Source of the DNA: Phylloscopus collybita | Lineage: Eukaryota > Chordata > Aves > Passeriformes > Phylloscopidae | Length of the DNA stretch: 64,000 bases | Assembly: GCA_027886175.1 (NCBI GenBank) | Contig: JAJNNQ010000005.1 | Location: forward strand, 2,795,001 to 2,859,000 | Reading direction: 5' to 3' | Shown here: positions 10,901 through 22,529 of the stretch, in pieces | Numbering within the stretch: position 1 is the first letter of the stretch | Layout: every line of letters starts with the position of its first letter | Translations under genes and position numbers: made by a program | Notes under the pieces: model-generated | Seen by the model: only the letters and a program-made list of their open reading frames with translations | Told to the model about the DNA's origin: nothing | Databases searched by the model: none

Positions 10901-13900
10901 GGATCTGCTTAATCCCTGGGGTGAATCAAAGTTTAATGACTGAGCTGTGCTTGAGACCTGGCTGAACCACCACTGGCAAATTCAGGGGGGGGCTGGCAGA
11001 AAATCCAGAAAGGAGCCTGAGTCCCTCCTCCTCATCCCTTCAGAAAATGCAGTTTCTCAACCTAAAGCAAACAGGAGGGAGACCAACACAGTCCAGCAGA
11101 AAGGCTTTGTTTGAGCTTAGCAGAAATAGAGATTCAGAAATGCAGCAAGCAGAGCTGGGAACTCCAGCCCCCAACACTGCTCCAGATTTACTCAGGGATC
11201 CATTCAGGACACCTTGTCCTACAGCTCAGGTTTTGTCCTACAGCTCAGTTTTTCTCCTACTGCTGATCACAGTGACTTCAGACTAAAACTGTATCAATTA
11301 TGGCAATTTATTCCGGTTTGTGTGAGAATGGAGCCCATTCCGTCGGGTATTTTACAGGCTTTGGGGTCAAGTGTTGAGATATTGATCAAGGGAAAAGCAT
11401 TTCTCCAGGTTAACTGGTCCTTGAGGTCCCTGTGTCTTGTTTCTACCAATATGGGGTGTAAAACGGGAGTGAATTCAGGATGGCAAATCAGCAATTAGCA
11501 AATACATTGTGACATTACTGTAGAAAAGCATCACTGTAGCCCAGGTCTGGTTTTATAACCTTCCCTGTGCATTCTACTGAAGATATCCTGGGATAAAGTA
11601 GAGTTTATCCTGTTCCATCAAAGATAGTCTCATCTTTTTCTTGCAGATAAACCCTTAAAGGATGCAAAACTGAGGCAAAGCAGAAACAGTCAAGAAATTT
11701 CTATCACCTCGAAATTTCCATCTCTTTAGACACTTAAATCAGTATTTAATTATGATTTTTTCATACAGATCTGTATCTTGTACAGCAAACAGCCCAACCT
11801 TTTAAAGAACCTTAGCCATGATTTGCAGTCTCTGATGTTGAGCTGCACTGAGTGAAGCTTGGGAAGTTTCCAGGGCTCATCTCCGTGCCTCAATTGATAT
11901 TCTGATCCATGGAGCAGGAGCAGTGGTTAAATCTGTAATTTCCATTGCAGCCTTTGAACTGTTTATGAGATATGACCCTGCTTGTTTATGGATTTTTTTA
12001 ATTGCTGCCTTAAATTGAAAAAGTTAGCAAAGCCTGGCTGCCAGGAAGAGCGTGGCTGGGGGTCCGCTCGCTCCCGGAGATGTGGGATGGAACCAGTGAC
12101 AGCTTTTTTCTCTGTAAATCTCTGTTATCCTTTTCAAAATGATGGCCACAGGCAAGAATCAGAGCCAGCCCAACGATTTAGGTGGCCAGAAAAGCTGCCA
12201 TAGGTGAAGGTCACTGGCTGAAGGAGGCAAGAGGGTTAAATTTCATTCCCATCACCTGCAAAGTCTCAGCGAATTGCTCTCTTTTGTTTTCTCTTCCATA
12301 AAGGCTACACCAAAGCCTTCAGAAAACTGAGAGCTCCTACTTCAGTATCAGCTCAGGATCTTTTACTGGTTTCCCGATTTTCACACCTGAGTGTTTGAAT
12401 GTTAACTCAGGTCTGGCTTTCTTTGGGAATTCTTGCACTAACATCACTGGCAGAGCACAGCCTGCCACGGGATAATTTTACATTCAGCCAATATTTCCCA
12501 TCCTCAGGTCTTTTGGAGCAGCAGCTTTAGAAATACCGAGCATAAATCTTAACTCAGTCTGCCATGAAGAGTCTTTTACAGCACAGTTAATTAAAGAAGT
12601 TTAAACTGTACTTCTTCTCCTTCCTCTGGCAAGGGGCCTGCTCACTAATTCAAGCAGCAGATTCCCGAAATGCGGGAGGAGGGGAGCTGAAGTCTGTGTT
12701 CTCACCATTTAAATTCATTTTCATGCTGAATGTATCTTGTAACAATCTGGCCTTTGTTAGAGCTGCAAACACATCGAGATGCTCAGAGCCCATTCTTCCC
12801 CCTCTCCTTAATGTCATCCTACATAGGGGAGGTGGGGTATTTTCATTATGTAGGTGAGATTTAATGATCATTTCTGCTGACATTTCTATTGCTTCCCTGG
12901 AATGACTACTGTGAGTAAACAGTCTTTTGTTCTCCTTTTCAGCAGCAGCCTTACAGAGCTGGTATTCTGCTTCTGCAGTGGAAATGTAATTTATGAAAGA
13001 AACTGCCCTGCTCTGCCTCGCTGGGGTTTTCTTCCCTTCCCTGGCACGGTGACTTTCCCAAGGAGCTTTACATCTGACTTGAATACAGCTGGCACAGCTC
13101 TGCCACCTCTGCATCATTACCATGAATGCAGGGAGTGATCTCACATGTACCAGTCCCTGCTTCAAAACCTGGGGGTGAACAGGGGTGATTTATCCCCAGC
13201 CCCTCCCTGGCAGGATTGGCAGCAGGGCTGTGCACCAGCAGCTTGTTCACTGGGGCACAGCTGTACAGCATCCAGCACTTTGGGAAAATCAAAGGTGCCT
13301 TCCAATCCTCTCTGAATCCTGATTTAATTTGCAGCTTCTACATTGCGCCCACAAATGAAACATCAAAACACAACTGATGGCAGAAGAGTTCTAATAACAG
13401 CAAATGTGCTTTAAGAGATGTGTGAGTTGGGTAAATCCCTCTAATACATTATCTGTACCATGTAGGAGGGTTGGGTTGTTTTTTTTTTTTTTGCTGGGTT
13501 TAGGACTTTGCATATATTAGCACTAAAATTCCTCTTGCTTTTGATAACAACCATGTTTGTAACCTCTCCATAAATTTGTTGCCATCCACTCCCAATATAT
13601 TTAATATCTACTTAAGCCACTCTAGACTGTTTTTCATTAAAAGCAAAGAATCTCTTCTCTGAATAATTAATAAGATTCAATAATCCCAAATACAGACACC
13701 AACTCCTTGTTTTCCATCTTGAGTGCCCTTTTTAGTTCAGCAGCAATGGAGTATCAGAATATTCTGCTGCTGGAGGCACAAACATGACACTGAGCACTTT
13801 AACTCCTCTCCAATGTAATGAGTTTCAGATATTTTGCTTAAGAGGAGTTTTATTAACCCCACTGCCCTGGCCAGACTCCAAAGTGAAAAACCATGTCCTG

Positions 13901-14879
13901 TGTGAAGTTTAACTGCATCACTCTGCTGTCCCCACCTGAAACCCCAGCTGCCATCAGCTGCCCTGTCCTACCTGTGGAGCCAACAGTTCAATAAACCTCA
14001 TCTCACTGTCCTAAAGCTTCCTGCAATCCTCCTCTGCTCTGCAAAGCTCTTCCCTTAAAACAGCTGCAAGGTGGTGGAGACTAAAGCACAGAGCAAGCCC
14101 TGGAATCCTGCTAATTCCCCCCCAAACACCACGCTCTGGCAGCAGGGATTACTGCGCTGCACATTGCAACATGAAATTGATTTCATGAAAAGGAAAAACG
14201 AAATCCATAAAACTGCGTGGAAGGAAGAGAAAACCTGTCTTTCATGAGGAGCACTCACAAAATCCATTGATGTGGCATCCTCAGCAGCTCCCTCCCAGGA
14301 ACCCTCCCAGCCCTTGGAGTGCCTTGTTCTTAATGTGCCCCCAGCACCACGACTCTCCCAGCCCTGGCTATGCCTTGAATGCTGCTCAGGGTTATTTCCT
14401 GTGCTGAAGACAGGGCAAAAATGTTTATTCATGTTTCTCATAGCCCATTTCATCTGCACTGATCTGCCAGAAGTGCTTTTTGTACAAAAGCAGCCACCTC
14501 CTGTCACTGTGGGGCTGGGAAGGATGGGGGATGCATCCCCTGCCACATGGATTCCACCTGAGCACGCAGCTGTTGGATTTTTGCTAACAAAATACTGCAG
14601 GAGCTTGGAAACACAGGATCTGATCTGAGAAAAATCCACTGCACTGCTGCTTTTCTCCATCTCTGCCACTGAACTGCATCACAAAACCGACTTCAAATTC
14701 TCACCCTGCTCCATCCTGGAGCTGGGGAAAGTTTCTTGTCCTTTCTGCTCCCACTGGGAAAATTCTGCTTCTGGTTTTCCTCTTCTGATTTCGTATGTTT
14801 CAATCCTGAATTCAGAACCAAAATGTGGACTCACATTCCAAACCACAGGTGATGATATGGGTTGGTACAAACCAGTTGT

Positions 14880-14992
14880 TTCAGCTTTGGGACATGGTTC
14901 AATGTTGAGCCTGGCTGGGCTGGGTTAAGGGTTGGACTCACTGATTTTAGGAGCTCTTTGTCAACCTTAGTGAGTCTTTGATTCTACCCATA
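14880..14992 (+). mobile_element. Old CR1 3' end
   Basis: GGGTTAAGGGTTGGACTCA, then TTTTAGGAGCTCTTTGTCAA and CCTTAGTGAGTCTTTGATTC follow the order of the CR1 3' terminus. It is clearly more diverged than the other CR1 copies here. Confidence 0.65.
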
Positions 14993-15541
14993 AATTTCAC
15001 CCCATTTCTACAAACCTGACCTTAATCCCTCATTTCCCTCTCTGCCCTTCCTCTGTGCTAACAGTGGAAGCACACAAATTTCCAGGATCAGTAATTTTCC
15101 CTGCTTTATTTTTAAGCTTGTTTTCCATTCAGTTCCAGGGCTTTCTTCTTCTCCCCCATCAGTATTTATCCCAAACCCTGAATGCTGCTGACATCAGATT
15201 AATGAACTCACAGCTGATCAAATCACTTCCCCTGGAGCTTTCCGACATTTGCATCCGTTGCTATTTTGCAGTAATAACCTGTGGGAGTTGATAGTTCAGT
15301 GGTCTGAAATCCTGCATCCAGATTTGGTTTCTGTCCTCAAAACCAGGAATTAAATTAAACCACTCCAAGGAGAAAATACAACTTTTTTTCTTTGAGTGTT
15401 CACTGAATAACAAACAACTCGTGTCTTGCCACGCACCGCCTTAGTGAGCGGTTCTTTCCCACTTCCTTTTGAGGAAAGACAGTCCTTATCTTAATAATAA
15501 ATGCAATAATTACGAATTCAAACCAAAAGTAAAGCCCTTAC

Positions 15542-15732
15542 TTGGAACAATCAGCTCGATTTCTTCTGACATGGCAGTTCCCAGCACGTTGGATGCAAAG
15601 CAGCGATATCTCCCCTGGAAATTGTTGATGATGCCCCGGTTTTGGATCACAAAAGTTCCAGAGTTGTTAGATGGAACTATCCTCGGGTCAGATGACAAAT
15701 CAAAAGGTTTTCCATCCTTAGTCCAGTTAAAG
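15542..15732 (-). CDS. CHL1: CHL1 exon, C-terminal half of Ig domain 1
   Basis: This 191-nt exon encodes residues 66-130. The acceptor is CTTTTTCAG|C and the donor CCAA|GTAAGG. The core Ig tryptophan is W69 in FNWTKDG and the second disulfide cysteine is C110 in GRYRCFASN. Two N-glycosylation sequons are visible, N68-W-T and N88-N-S. The segment RIVPSNNSGTF followed by FQGRYRCFASN and GTAMSEEIELIVPS is highly CHL1-specific. It ends in the short linker to Ig2 and exits in phase 1. Confidence 0.97.
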
Positions 15733-16045
15733 CTGAAAAAGAAAAGGAATGTTACAGTGGGCAGGCCCCAGGGCAGCATTTTGGCATTAATCAGGGGTAA
15801 ATGTGGGGCCAAGAGGGTTTTATCAAGACAAAAGGAAGAACTCGAGGTGAGAGGAGAGAGTTGGATAGCAGAATGACCACTGTGCTCCTCTGCCTCGTGC
15901 TGCCTCTTGGGCACATCTCTCCTTCCACACACTCTGCTTTTGAACATGGCTGTGACGTGAGACAAGAGCACAGAGCTCGGAGCAAGGACAGAGATAGACA
16001 GAGCATCTGGGACAGCCACACGCTGACAGGACCTGGAGGTCTGCA

Positions 16046-16318
16046 AATCACAGAATCACAGAACTTCTAGGTGGGAAGAGACCTTCAAGATCATCAAGTC
16101 CAACCCATGCTCTAACACCTCAACCAGACCACGGCACCCAGTGCCACATCCAGGCTTTCCTTGAACACATCCAGGGATGGTGACTCCACCACCTCCCTGG
16201 ACAGGCCATTCCAATACTTTACCACTCTTTCTGTGAAAAACTTTTTCCTGATATCCAACCTATGTGGCTGGAGTGGAACTGCTGCTTTGCCAAGGCACAA
16301 GAGCTTCTCCCACCCTCC
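16046..16318 (-). mobile_element. CR1 LINE 3' end
   Basis: Read on the minus strand it ends with the CR1 terminal direct repeat (TTCTGTGATTCTGTGATT). It carries GGACTTGATGATCTTGAAGG upstream and the GTGGTCTGGTTGAGG segment also found at 28.7 and 54.4 kb. It is 5'-truncated at about 16318 and lies in the same orientation as CHL1. Confidence 0.92.
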
Positions 16319-16622
16319 ACCATGGCTGAGTCAGAAGAAACTGAGATGCTTCTGTTGGTTTCCTCCTTGCCACAGAACCATTTGTAGTTTTGATGCTGCT
16401 GGGATGTGATTTGGATGAATGCTGAAGGAATTGTCAGAGCTCCTTGTGCCTGCAGTTCTCAGATGGATTGAAATTTGCCTAAACTGATCTAAAATCAGAC
16501 AGCTGGAAATTACAGTGCAACATCAATTTAGTGACAGATGTACCTTTCTTTTTTTCTTTTAAGAGAATAAATAATGGCAACAAAACCGTTGTTTTGGCAT
16601 TTCACTGCTCTCGGCAAAACTG

Positions 16623-16682
16623 CCTTGCTCCAGGATGGAGGGAAAATGGGATCCTTGCTCCAGGATGGAAGGAATATGGGAT
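16623..16682. repeat. 30-bp tandem duplication (two copies)
   Basis: Two adjacent units both start CCTTGCTCCAGGATGGA and end ATGGGAT. They differ at about two positions. Confidence 0.9.
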
Positions 16683-17563
16683 CCCCTCACCTCACAGGCA
16701 CTACCACAGCATTTAAATACACCACGAAACTTTTCATTGATGCACTGACAAACAGTGGAACAAAGGGAATTTGTTATCATGCTACAAATTCCCATTCAGA
16801 GCTCAATTGAAAATTAGCAAATTGCCTTGATCTAAATAAAAGAATGCCTTTTAAAGTTTAAATTGTATTGCAAAGAAAGGAGAAGGGAAGGATTAAAGAG
16901 AAAACAAAATGTCATTCAAACCAGCTATTAATTTAGCCCAAACACCACTCAGTGGTGGAAGCCTCAGGAGGAGATTTCACTGTGTTGTTATTACACTCCT
17001 GTTAATCACATTTTCATTAAAAATCTTTCTCTTTTCCACACTGGTGTAAAAGGCACAGAGCTTATCTTTGGATATTTGTCTGAATAATTCCTCATGTGTC
17101 TATCTGTGCCATCACCAGGGCCCTGCTGACATTAGGTACAGACAAGGTGTCTGATAAAATGCAAATGTGGTGTTTGAATAGACAGTTCTATGTGTTTGGG
17201 ATTTTTAGGGTTGCTGTGGAAGAGGCAGAGGAACAGCTGGGCCCCTTTGATTGCCATGACACAGCCCATCCTTTGCAGCACAACCCAGACAAGATTTTTA
17301 TTTATTTTTTTTTAACCATGGAGTGAATTTGGCACGTGCCAGAGAAATGAAACATCCCCCAGCAAGCAAAACCCGTGTTGATACCTATTCATGGGGTGAG
17401 GGGAAAGTGATGGAGCAACAAAAGCTGAAGGGAAAGCCAAACCTTAACCCTGCTGAGGATGATGAGCAGGTTTTTGTGCAGCAGCTCCTGACAGACACAA
17501 CAATGTTTGGCAAAGGTTAAAAACAAACCTCAGCTTCTGTTTGCTTCTCCTAGCAGTACTCAC

Positions 17564-17669
17564 GTGGGCTGGGGGTTTCCTCTGGCTTCACATTTAATGG
17601 TGAAGTCCTCATCAAAGGGGTAGGCAACCTGGGTGTGGGATTGCTCCGTGATTGTTGGAAGCTGGGAAA
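17564..17669 (-). CDS. CHL1: CHL1 exon, N-terminal half of Ig domain 1
   Basis: This 106-nt exon encodes residues 31-66 (junction codons shared on both sides). The acceptor is TTTGTGTTCAG|TT and the donor CCCAC|GTGAGT. The translation contains LPTI, then VAYPFDEDF and IKCEARGNPQPT. Cys57 is the first cysteine of the Ig1 disulfide. The phase-1 entry and phase-2 exit are the pattern expected for the split Ig1 of the L1 family. Similarity to mammalian CHL1 (PFDEYF, ECEAKGNPEPT) is clear by eye. Confidence 0.96.
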
Positions 17670-19577
17670 CTGAACACAAAGAGGAACTGGGTTAAAACAC
17701 CTTTCCAGCCAAGCTGGGCTCCCCTTGAGTGGAGAGGGACAATGGCAGGATTGCATTATTCCTGCAGAAAGTGAGGCTTTCCTTGGGAAAAGGATGATCA
17801 TCACCTCCCTGGCAGGGACAGCACCCTCTGATCACTGTCACAGGCTCTGTGGCCAAAGAAAGGCCTGGCAGAGGGACAGTGCCCACCCTCACTGCCCTCC
17901 AAACCCACCCAGGGCAGAGGGGAGCTGGGAGCACGCCAGAGCCAGAGCCAAAGCACAGAGCTGGCAAATTTATTCATAGGTGAAGTCAGTAACTGGATTT
18001 AATCCAGACACAGATGCACACACATGAAGTAGCAAACTGCTGCCTCCACCCTGGGGAAAACTGCCAGGAAAACCCATGGACTGCAAGGCTGGTTTAATAT
18101 CTGCCCCAGGGTGCAGCTGCGCGGTCACGCACGGAGGCTGCACTAAATTTCCCTTTTTTCTGACAGAATTAAAGTGTTGCAAAAGCCTGTGTAACAGAGG
18201 AAGGAGAACGTTCCCTGCAGTGCAGCAGGGATAACAGGATCACCCCATTGTTATAAACAGCCAGGAAGAAAATTAAAATGCTCTTTGGGTGCTGCTTTAA
18301 GTGCAGGGAGCTCAAAGCTGGAGTGGAATGGCAGAGTCTTGTCACATCACATGGTCCCAAAGCTGAACACTTCCAAGCCCACCAGCTCCACTCATCAGGA
18401 ATAACTTTTGATTATAATATAAAATGCTTCGTTACAGCTAATTAAGGGTTAGGTGGTTCCCTGGGGTAGGTTCATAAAAGCAGTGGATGCCCAGAGAGTT
18501 TTGTGCTTCAGTCAGAGCTCCACTTGGGCTTTATTGAAACACAAGGAGCCACTGCAGTTCCTTCCTGAAAAAAAAAACCCACAAACCTCTATTTCCCAAT
18601 GTAAATTTGGATAGTTTTACAAAAATATCCTGTAAACCTGCTCAGCTGGCTTCCTCTTTGCAGCCAGGTCTATTGGCAGGCTCCAGAGTGCTAAGAGCTC
18701 ATGGCAGATCTACAGGATGCCCTGAACGTGAACCCTGTCCTACTCTGAGACCCTGAAAAGAGCCTAAATTTAATATTCCTTAGCTTTACTTCTTTATTTT
18801 TCCCCACCATAATTCATAAGCCCTAATATTGTTGAGTTTTGCTTTGTTGGGTGTTTTTGGGGTTGGTTTTTTTTTTTGCAAGAAAAAGAAAGCAAAATGC
18901 AGTTTTCAACCCTCCTGGTCCATTCACGTCTGAAAAATGCAAAGCTCGGGAGGTCTGGGCTGTACTCCAGGCAGGAGGGGTCCTCTGGCTTTCCCTGGAT
19001 TGTTCCCTGTGAGCCTCATCCCATATTTTACACGTGTCCTGGAAGCTCCTGATCCATGTAAAACAAGCAGTTTGAATTCATCCCAGCCGGCGAGGGAGGC
19101 AGGAGCTGCTCCCCGGGGGCAGGACACGGAGTGTGAAATCCTCCTCTGGGGAGCAACACTGGCCCTGAGACATCCACCTGCTCCTTCCCCAGGCTGGAAT
19201 GGCAGCTTGCATGACGAGTAAGGAGGGATAAATGCACATCAGACAAGCTTCAGGGGGATTCAGAGCCAAAATGAGGGATTGAAGTGAAGGACAACCCCAA
19301 ACCCTGGGAGCTAAGCGCCGTGCTGGATGGCAGACAGCAGAGAGATGTTATTAGACAACTTTACTGCCCCATTTAAGCAGGCCCAAACAGGACAGCTCAG
19401 CTTTTGATCACACCTGAATTTCCCAAAGGCCACATTGTGGCAAGATTACATTCCAAATGGAACACAGCTGGAAAGGAGGATTTAATGTTTGGTTTGTTTT
19501 TTTTTTTCCCTTCAGGGATGGCTGCGAAGGAATACCAACCAAAACAGCAAAGTGCACAGCAAATGGCTACAACTCAC
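17670..19577. other. CHL1 intron after the signal-peptide exon
   Basis: No repeat family is recognised with confidence. A T-rich tract lies at 18867-18879. The open frames around 18.9-19.3 kb have no protein motif. Confidence 0.6.
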
Positions 19578-19668
19578 CTGATAATGGTATTTCAATAGCT
19601 GCTGCCAAACTCAATACAAAGAAAAACAGGCATATGGTGATGCCTTTTGTGCTTAATAGCATCTCCAT
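19578..19668 (-). CDS. CHL1: CHL1 start-codon / signal-peptide exon
   Basis: This exon encodes residues 1-30 and the first base of codon 31. The ATG at 19668-19666 has G at -3 and G at +4, a good initiation context. A second in-frame Met is residue 3, but the upstream one fits the Met-Glu start of mammalian CHL1. Residues 9-24 form a hydrophobic stretch (GITICLFFFVLSLAAA) followed by IEIP, so signal peptidase probably cuts after about Ala24, leaving the conserved IEIP N-terminus of mature CHL1. The donor is G|GTGAGT, phase 1, and joins the next exon as Val31. The ORF on the plus strand over this region is a shadow. Confidence 0.95.
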
Positions 19669-19767
19669 CACTCTTCTGTAAACAAGGAGTCCAAACAGAA
19701 CGAGGGATACCTTCTGCTTCTGCTCGCTGTCACTTCAAATCAGGCACAGGGATGTGAGAGTGGGAGT
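19669..19767 (-). other. CHL1: CHL1 5' UTR part of start-codon exon
   Basis: Upstream of the ATG on the minus strand the most likely 3' splice site is a pyrimidine-rich run ending CCTTACCAG at 19768-19770, which makes the exon begin at 19767. A second plausible acceptor, TTGTTTACAG, lies just before 19675 and would leave only about seven UTR bases. The boundary is therefore inferred. The first noncoding exon and promoter were not identified. Confidence 0.55.
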
Positions 19768-22529
19768 CTGGTAAGGAGAACAAACAGCAATATTAGCCTA
19801 CAATATCAGCCTGGGTTATAAAATCAAAGCAATGCTTCAGGTCTGCAGCTGAATTGCACTAAATGGTCCATTTTCCTCTCACCCCATCCCCTGGCTTCAA
19901 GAACAAGCTCTATTTAAATTCTATCAAAAAAAAAAAAAACCACATGCACAAAAATACAGCTCTATTGTGGCACAGAAGTACAATTATTTTTTTTTGCTGT
20001 TTGACAATTAAAAGCAGGGATGGTTTAGAATATGGTGTATTTGTAATCATTCCAGTTCATAAATTTTTCTAATGAGAGTTGTGTAAGTTGGAAAGTAATG
20101 TAACAGATCTAATGAGAGAAATTTGGTACACTAATGACCTTGTTCATAAATCTCATCTGTCTTTTATCTTTCATTTATGTTCAAAGAAGGACACAATCTC
20201 ATTTAGTTCATTACTAGGAACCAGAACACGAAACCTTTGCTTTTCCCCCACAGTCCCAGAACTACGTGACTTTTCCACATTCCATTAGACATCCTTAGGT
20301 TCTGAATTACAAGGCAAAATCGTTGTGTGTCTGCAAAAAGGAGACAGCTCCAGCTCTAATGAGCATTTTAGTGACATTCAGGGAGAAGTGAAGGAGGGAA
20401 CTCTGATTTAGATCAAAACTCAGGAAGGAATCCTCCCCTGGGAGGGTGGGCAGGCCCTGGCACAGGGTACCCAGAGCAGCTGTGGCTGCCCCTGGATCCC
20501 TGGAATTATCCAAGGCCAGGTTGGACTTTGGGGCTTAGAGCAACCTGGGACAGTGGAAGGCATCCCTGCCTATGGATGGGGGTGGAATTAGATGATCCTA
20601 AAGATCCCTTCCAACCCAAACCACTCTAGGATTCTGTGATTCTGCACAAGTGCATGCACAGAGGATTCCAGTTGCCATCCAGGGTACCTGAGTGAGTTAT
20701 TAACCAGCACAAGCTGTGTTCACCTGTGCACCCCCTAACAGTGCTAAGGGACATCAGTCCCAGGAGAACCTAGGGCCTCAGCTGTCAGGATAACCTGGAA
20801 AGAGCAATTTTGAAGGCAAGGCCACTGTGCAGGAGGCAGGCACTGCCCAGGCAGCCCAGCCTGGCCAGCTCTGCACCACGGCAGCCAGCCCACAGGCAGA
20901 GGGCAATCCCCTGCCCAGCTGAGCCTGCCTCACACACAGCTCTTGGATCTTTGCACATCCCAGCCCATTAATCCAGGGATCAGGAAAGCAATCCCGGCAT
21001 CACAGGAGCAGTTGGCATGTGGGGGACAGCAGGAGGTGGCACTGCTGATGGCTGTGCTGGCCCAGCACAGCTGGAGCAGAGGCAGAGCTCAGCCCACACC
21101 CTCCAGTCCCTGGGGGTTTTCTCCTCATGGCTGCTTTTCCCTGCAAACAGAGACCCCAGCACATTCCCCCTGGCATCAGCACTGAGATGAGCACAGCTTG
21201 TGCTGCTGCCCTCCCTCCAGGATGACCTCTGCTCACCAGCCCACAAAAAAACTTCCTGCAAGTTCACATCTGTGAGACCAAAATCCCCGGCTGAGGATGG
21301 AAATTGGCCAACCAGGGGCAAACGACAGACACTGTAATCACATAAGCCTCGTTTGTTTCGAAATGAGGCTAAAAACCAGATGTCTTTTAAGTATCTTAGG
21401 AGTATTTGCTGATGGAAGAAGCTGACTAATCTGCTTAGTGCCCGGCTCTGCAGAAGGGCAGGGGACAGGGGACAGGCTCAGCTGGTACCCCCAGGCTACC
21501 CTGGGTGTAAATCAGCCAGAATCAGGCAACACCAGCAGTTCTGCTTGTGGCAGTCGATATTCCCTCGGTTTGAGTTCTCCTGGCCCTGAGTGGTGAGCAA
21601 GGGAGCTTTCCAAAGCTCAGCCTATCAAAACCTGGGCTGTGTGACAGCACAGGGGACACGCAGCAGCCCCAGCCAGCAGACACCTGATGGCTGCTGTCAC
21701 TGCAGGATGGGGCTCTCCCCCTCCTCACCTGCCCCTGGCACACGCTCAGCCCCAGATCTGTGTCACTGGCAGTGAAACAGATGCTCTGACAGAAAACCCT
21801 CTGGATGCAGAATTCCAATTTAGGCTCACAGAAGCCTGAGCAGCCTTGCTGCCTGCAGATGGTTGGGCTGGTGGCAGCGACTGCCTCCTCTCCCCCCATC
21901 TGCTGACAGCTCTGGGGACAGGAGCAGGCAGGTCAGGATGCCAGCCAGAGGCAGGGCAGCTGGGATTACAGGAGGTGTGCAGCTTGCTAAGGTCACACAA
22001 GCAAGTTGTGTTCTAGATGAGCATCACAAACCATTGCATAAATTCAGATTAAATTCAAGAAGAAAAACACAAGAGCACAGCTCAATTCCTTAACCAAACC
22101 AATTAGCTCACACCTTCTTTTCTTTTTTTTTTCTTTTTCTTTCTTTTTTTTTTTTTTTTAATGAAGTGCCAGAGCAAAGCATCAACATTCCAAGTAAGCA
22201 GGATATCCCTCATCATGTGGCACAGCCCGACTTGCCTCTGCAGGCTGCTGTAATTAGTCGGCCCGTCTAGCACCTCATTCCTGCTCCCTGGCTTGAATGC
22301 TAATGCTGGGGGCTGACAGCACCAGCATGTGGAAGCAGCCAGCACAGGGGGACCAGCAGTGATGGACCTGTGCACACCCAGCAGAGAATTCCACTTGGAA
22401 ACCTCCCTGCAGCTGCTTTGGACCTGAGCTGGTTGATTCTGAGGGGTTCCCATGAGGTGCAGTCCTGGGCTGATGTGAATCAAGCAAGAGGCTCTTTGTG
22501 GAGATATTCACCTTGTGACAACCTCCCAG
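19768..22529. other. CHL1 5' intron / flank, first segment
   Basis: It contains one CR1 (20418-20646), a T/A tract near 19926-19940 and a pyrimidine/T-rich tract at 22112-22160. No first exon or CpG island is seen. Confidence 0.5.
20418..20646 (+). mobile_element. CR1 LINE 3' end
   Basis: It begins GGGAGGGTGGGCAGGCCCTG and includes TGTGGCTGCCCCTGGATCCC and AAGGCCAGGTTGGAC. It ends with CCTTCCAACCCAAACCACTC and the terminal GATTCTGTGATTCTG repeat. Confidence 0.93.

Larger units (their letters stand above)
7110..15541. other. CHL1 intron (8.4 kb)
   Basis: This is the large intron between Ig1 and Ig2. Recognised content is the LTR-like piece at about 7740-7935 and an old CR1 end at 14880-14992. 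Short T- or A-rich tracts occur at 9969-9981, 10269-10285 and 13479-13493. The long minus frames at 12650-13165 and 14055-14669 have no protein motif. The rest shows nothing recognised. Confidence 0.6.
15733..17563. other. CHL1 intron inside Ig1
   Basis: It holds a CR1 (16046-16318) and a two-copy 30-bp tandem repeat (16623-16682). The remainder is AT-rich without recognised features. Confidence 0.65.
1926..19767 (-). other. CHL1: CHL1 gene, 5' coding part (seven exons)
   Basis: This is the gene-level extent of the exons listed separately. CHL1 is a type I membrane adhesion protein of the L1 family (L1CAM, NRCAM, NFASC, CHL1). It acts on neurites and glia in axon guidance, neuronal migration and synapse formation. 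The identity rests on the full set of exons: the Ig1 segment with PSNNSGTF and YRCFASN, the Ig2 segment with VPKFPKEKIEPL and PPLHIYWMNI, GDLYFANVEE and DYCCFAAFPRLRTIVQK, and the KHANDS cassette, all of which match CHL1 rather than NRCAM or NFASC. Joined, the exons give 283 codons plus 2 nt with no stop. Intron lengths from 5' to 3' are 1908, 1831, 8432, 724, 2098 and 1899 nt. The remaining Ig domains, fibronectin repeats, transmembrane segment and ankyrin-binding tail lie outside the window to the left. Confidence 0.97.

Noticed and set aside
13885..14030. Possible LTR or gene 3' end with AATAAA near 13990
   Set aside because: Only the polyadenylation word is present. No terminal repeats, second copy or upstream TATA-like layout could be found.
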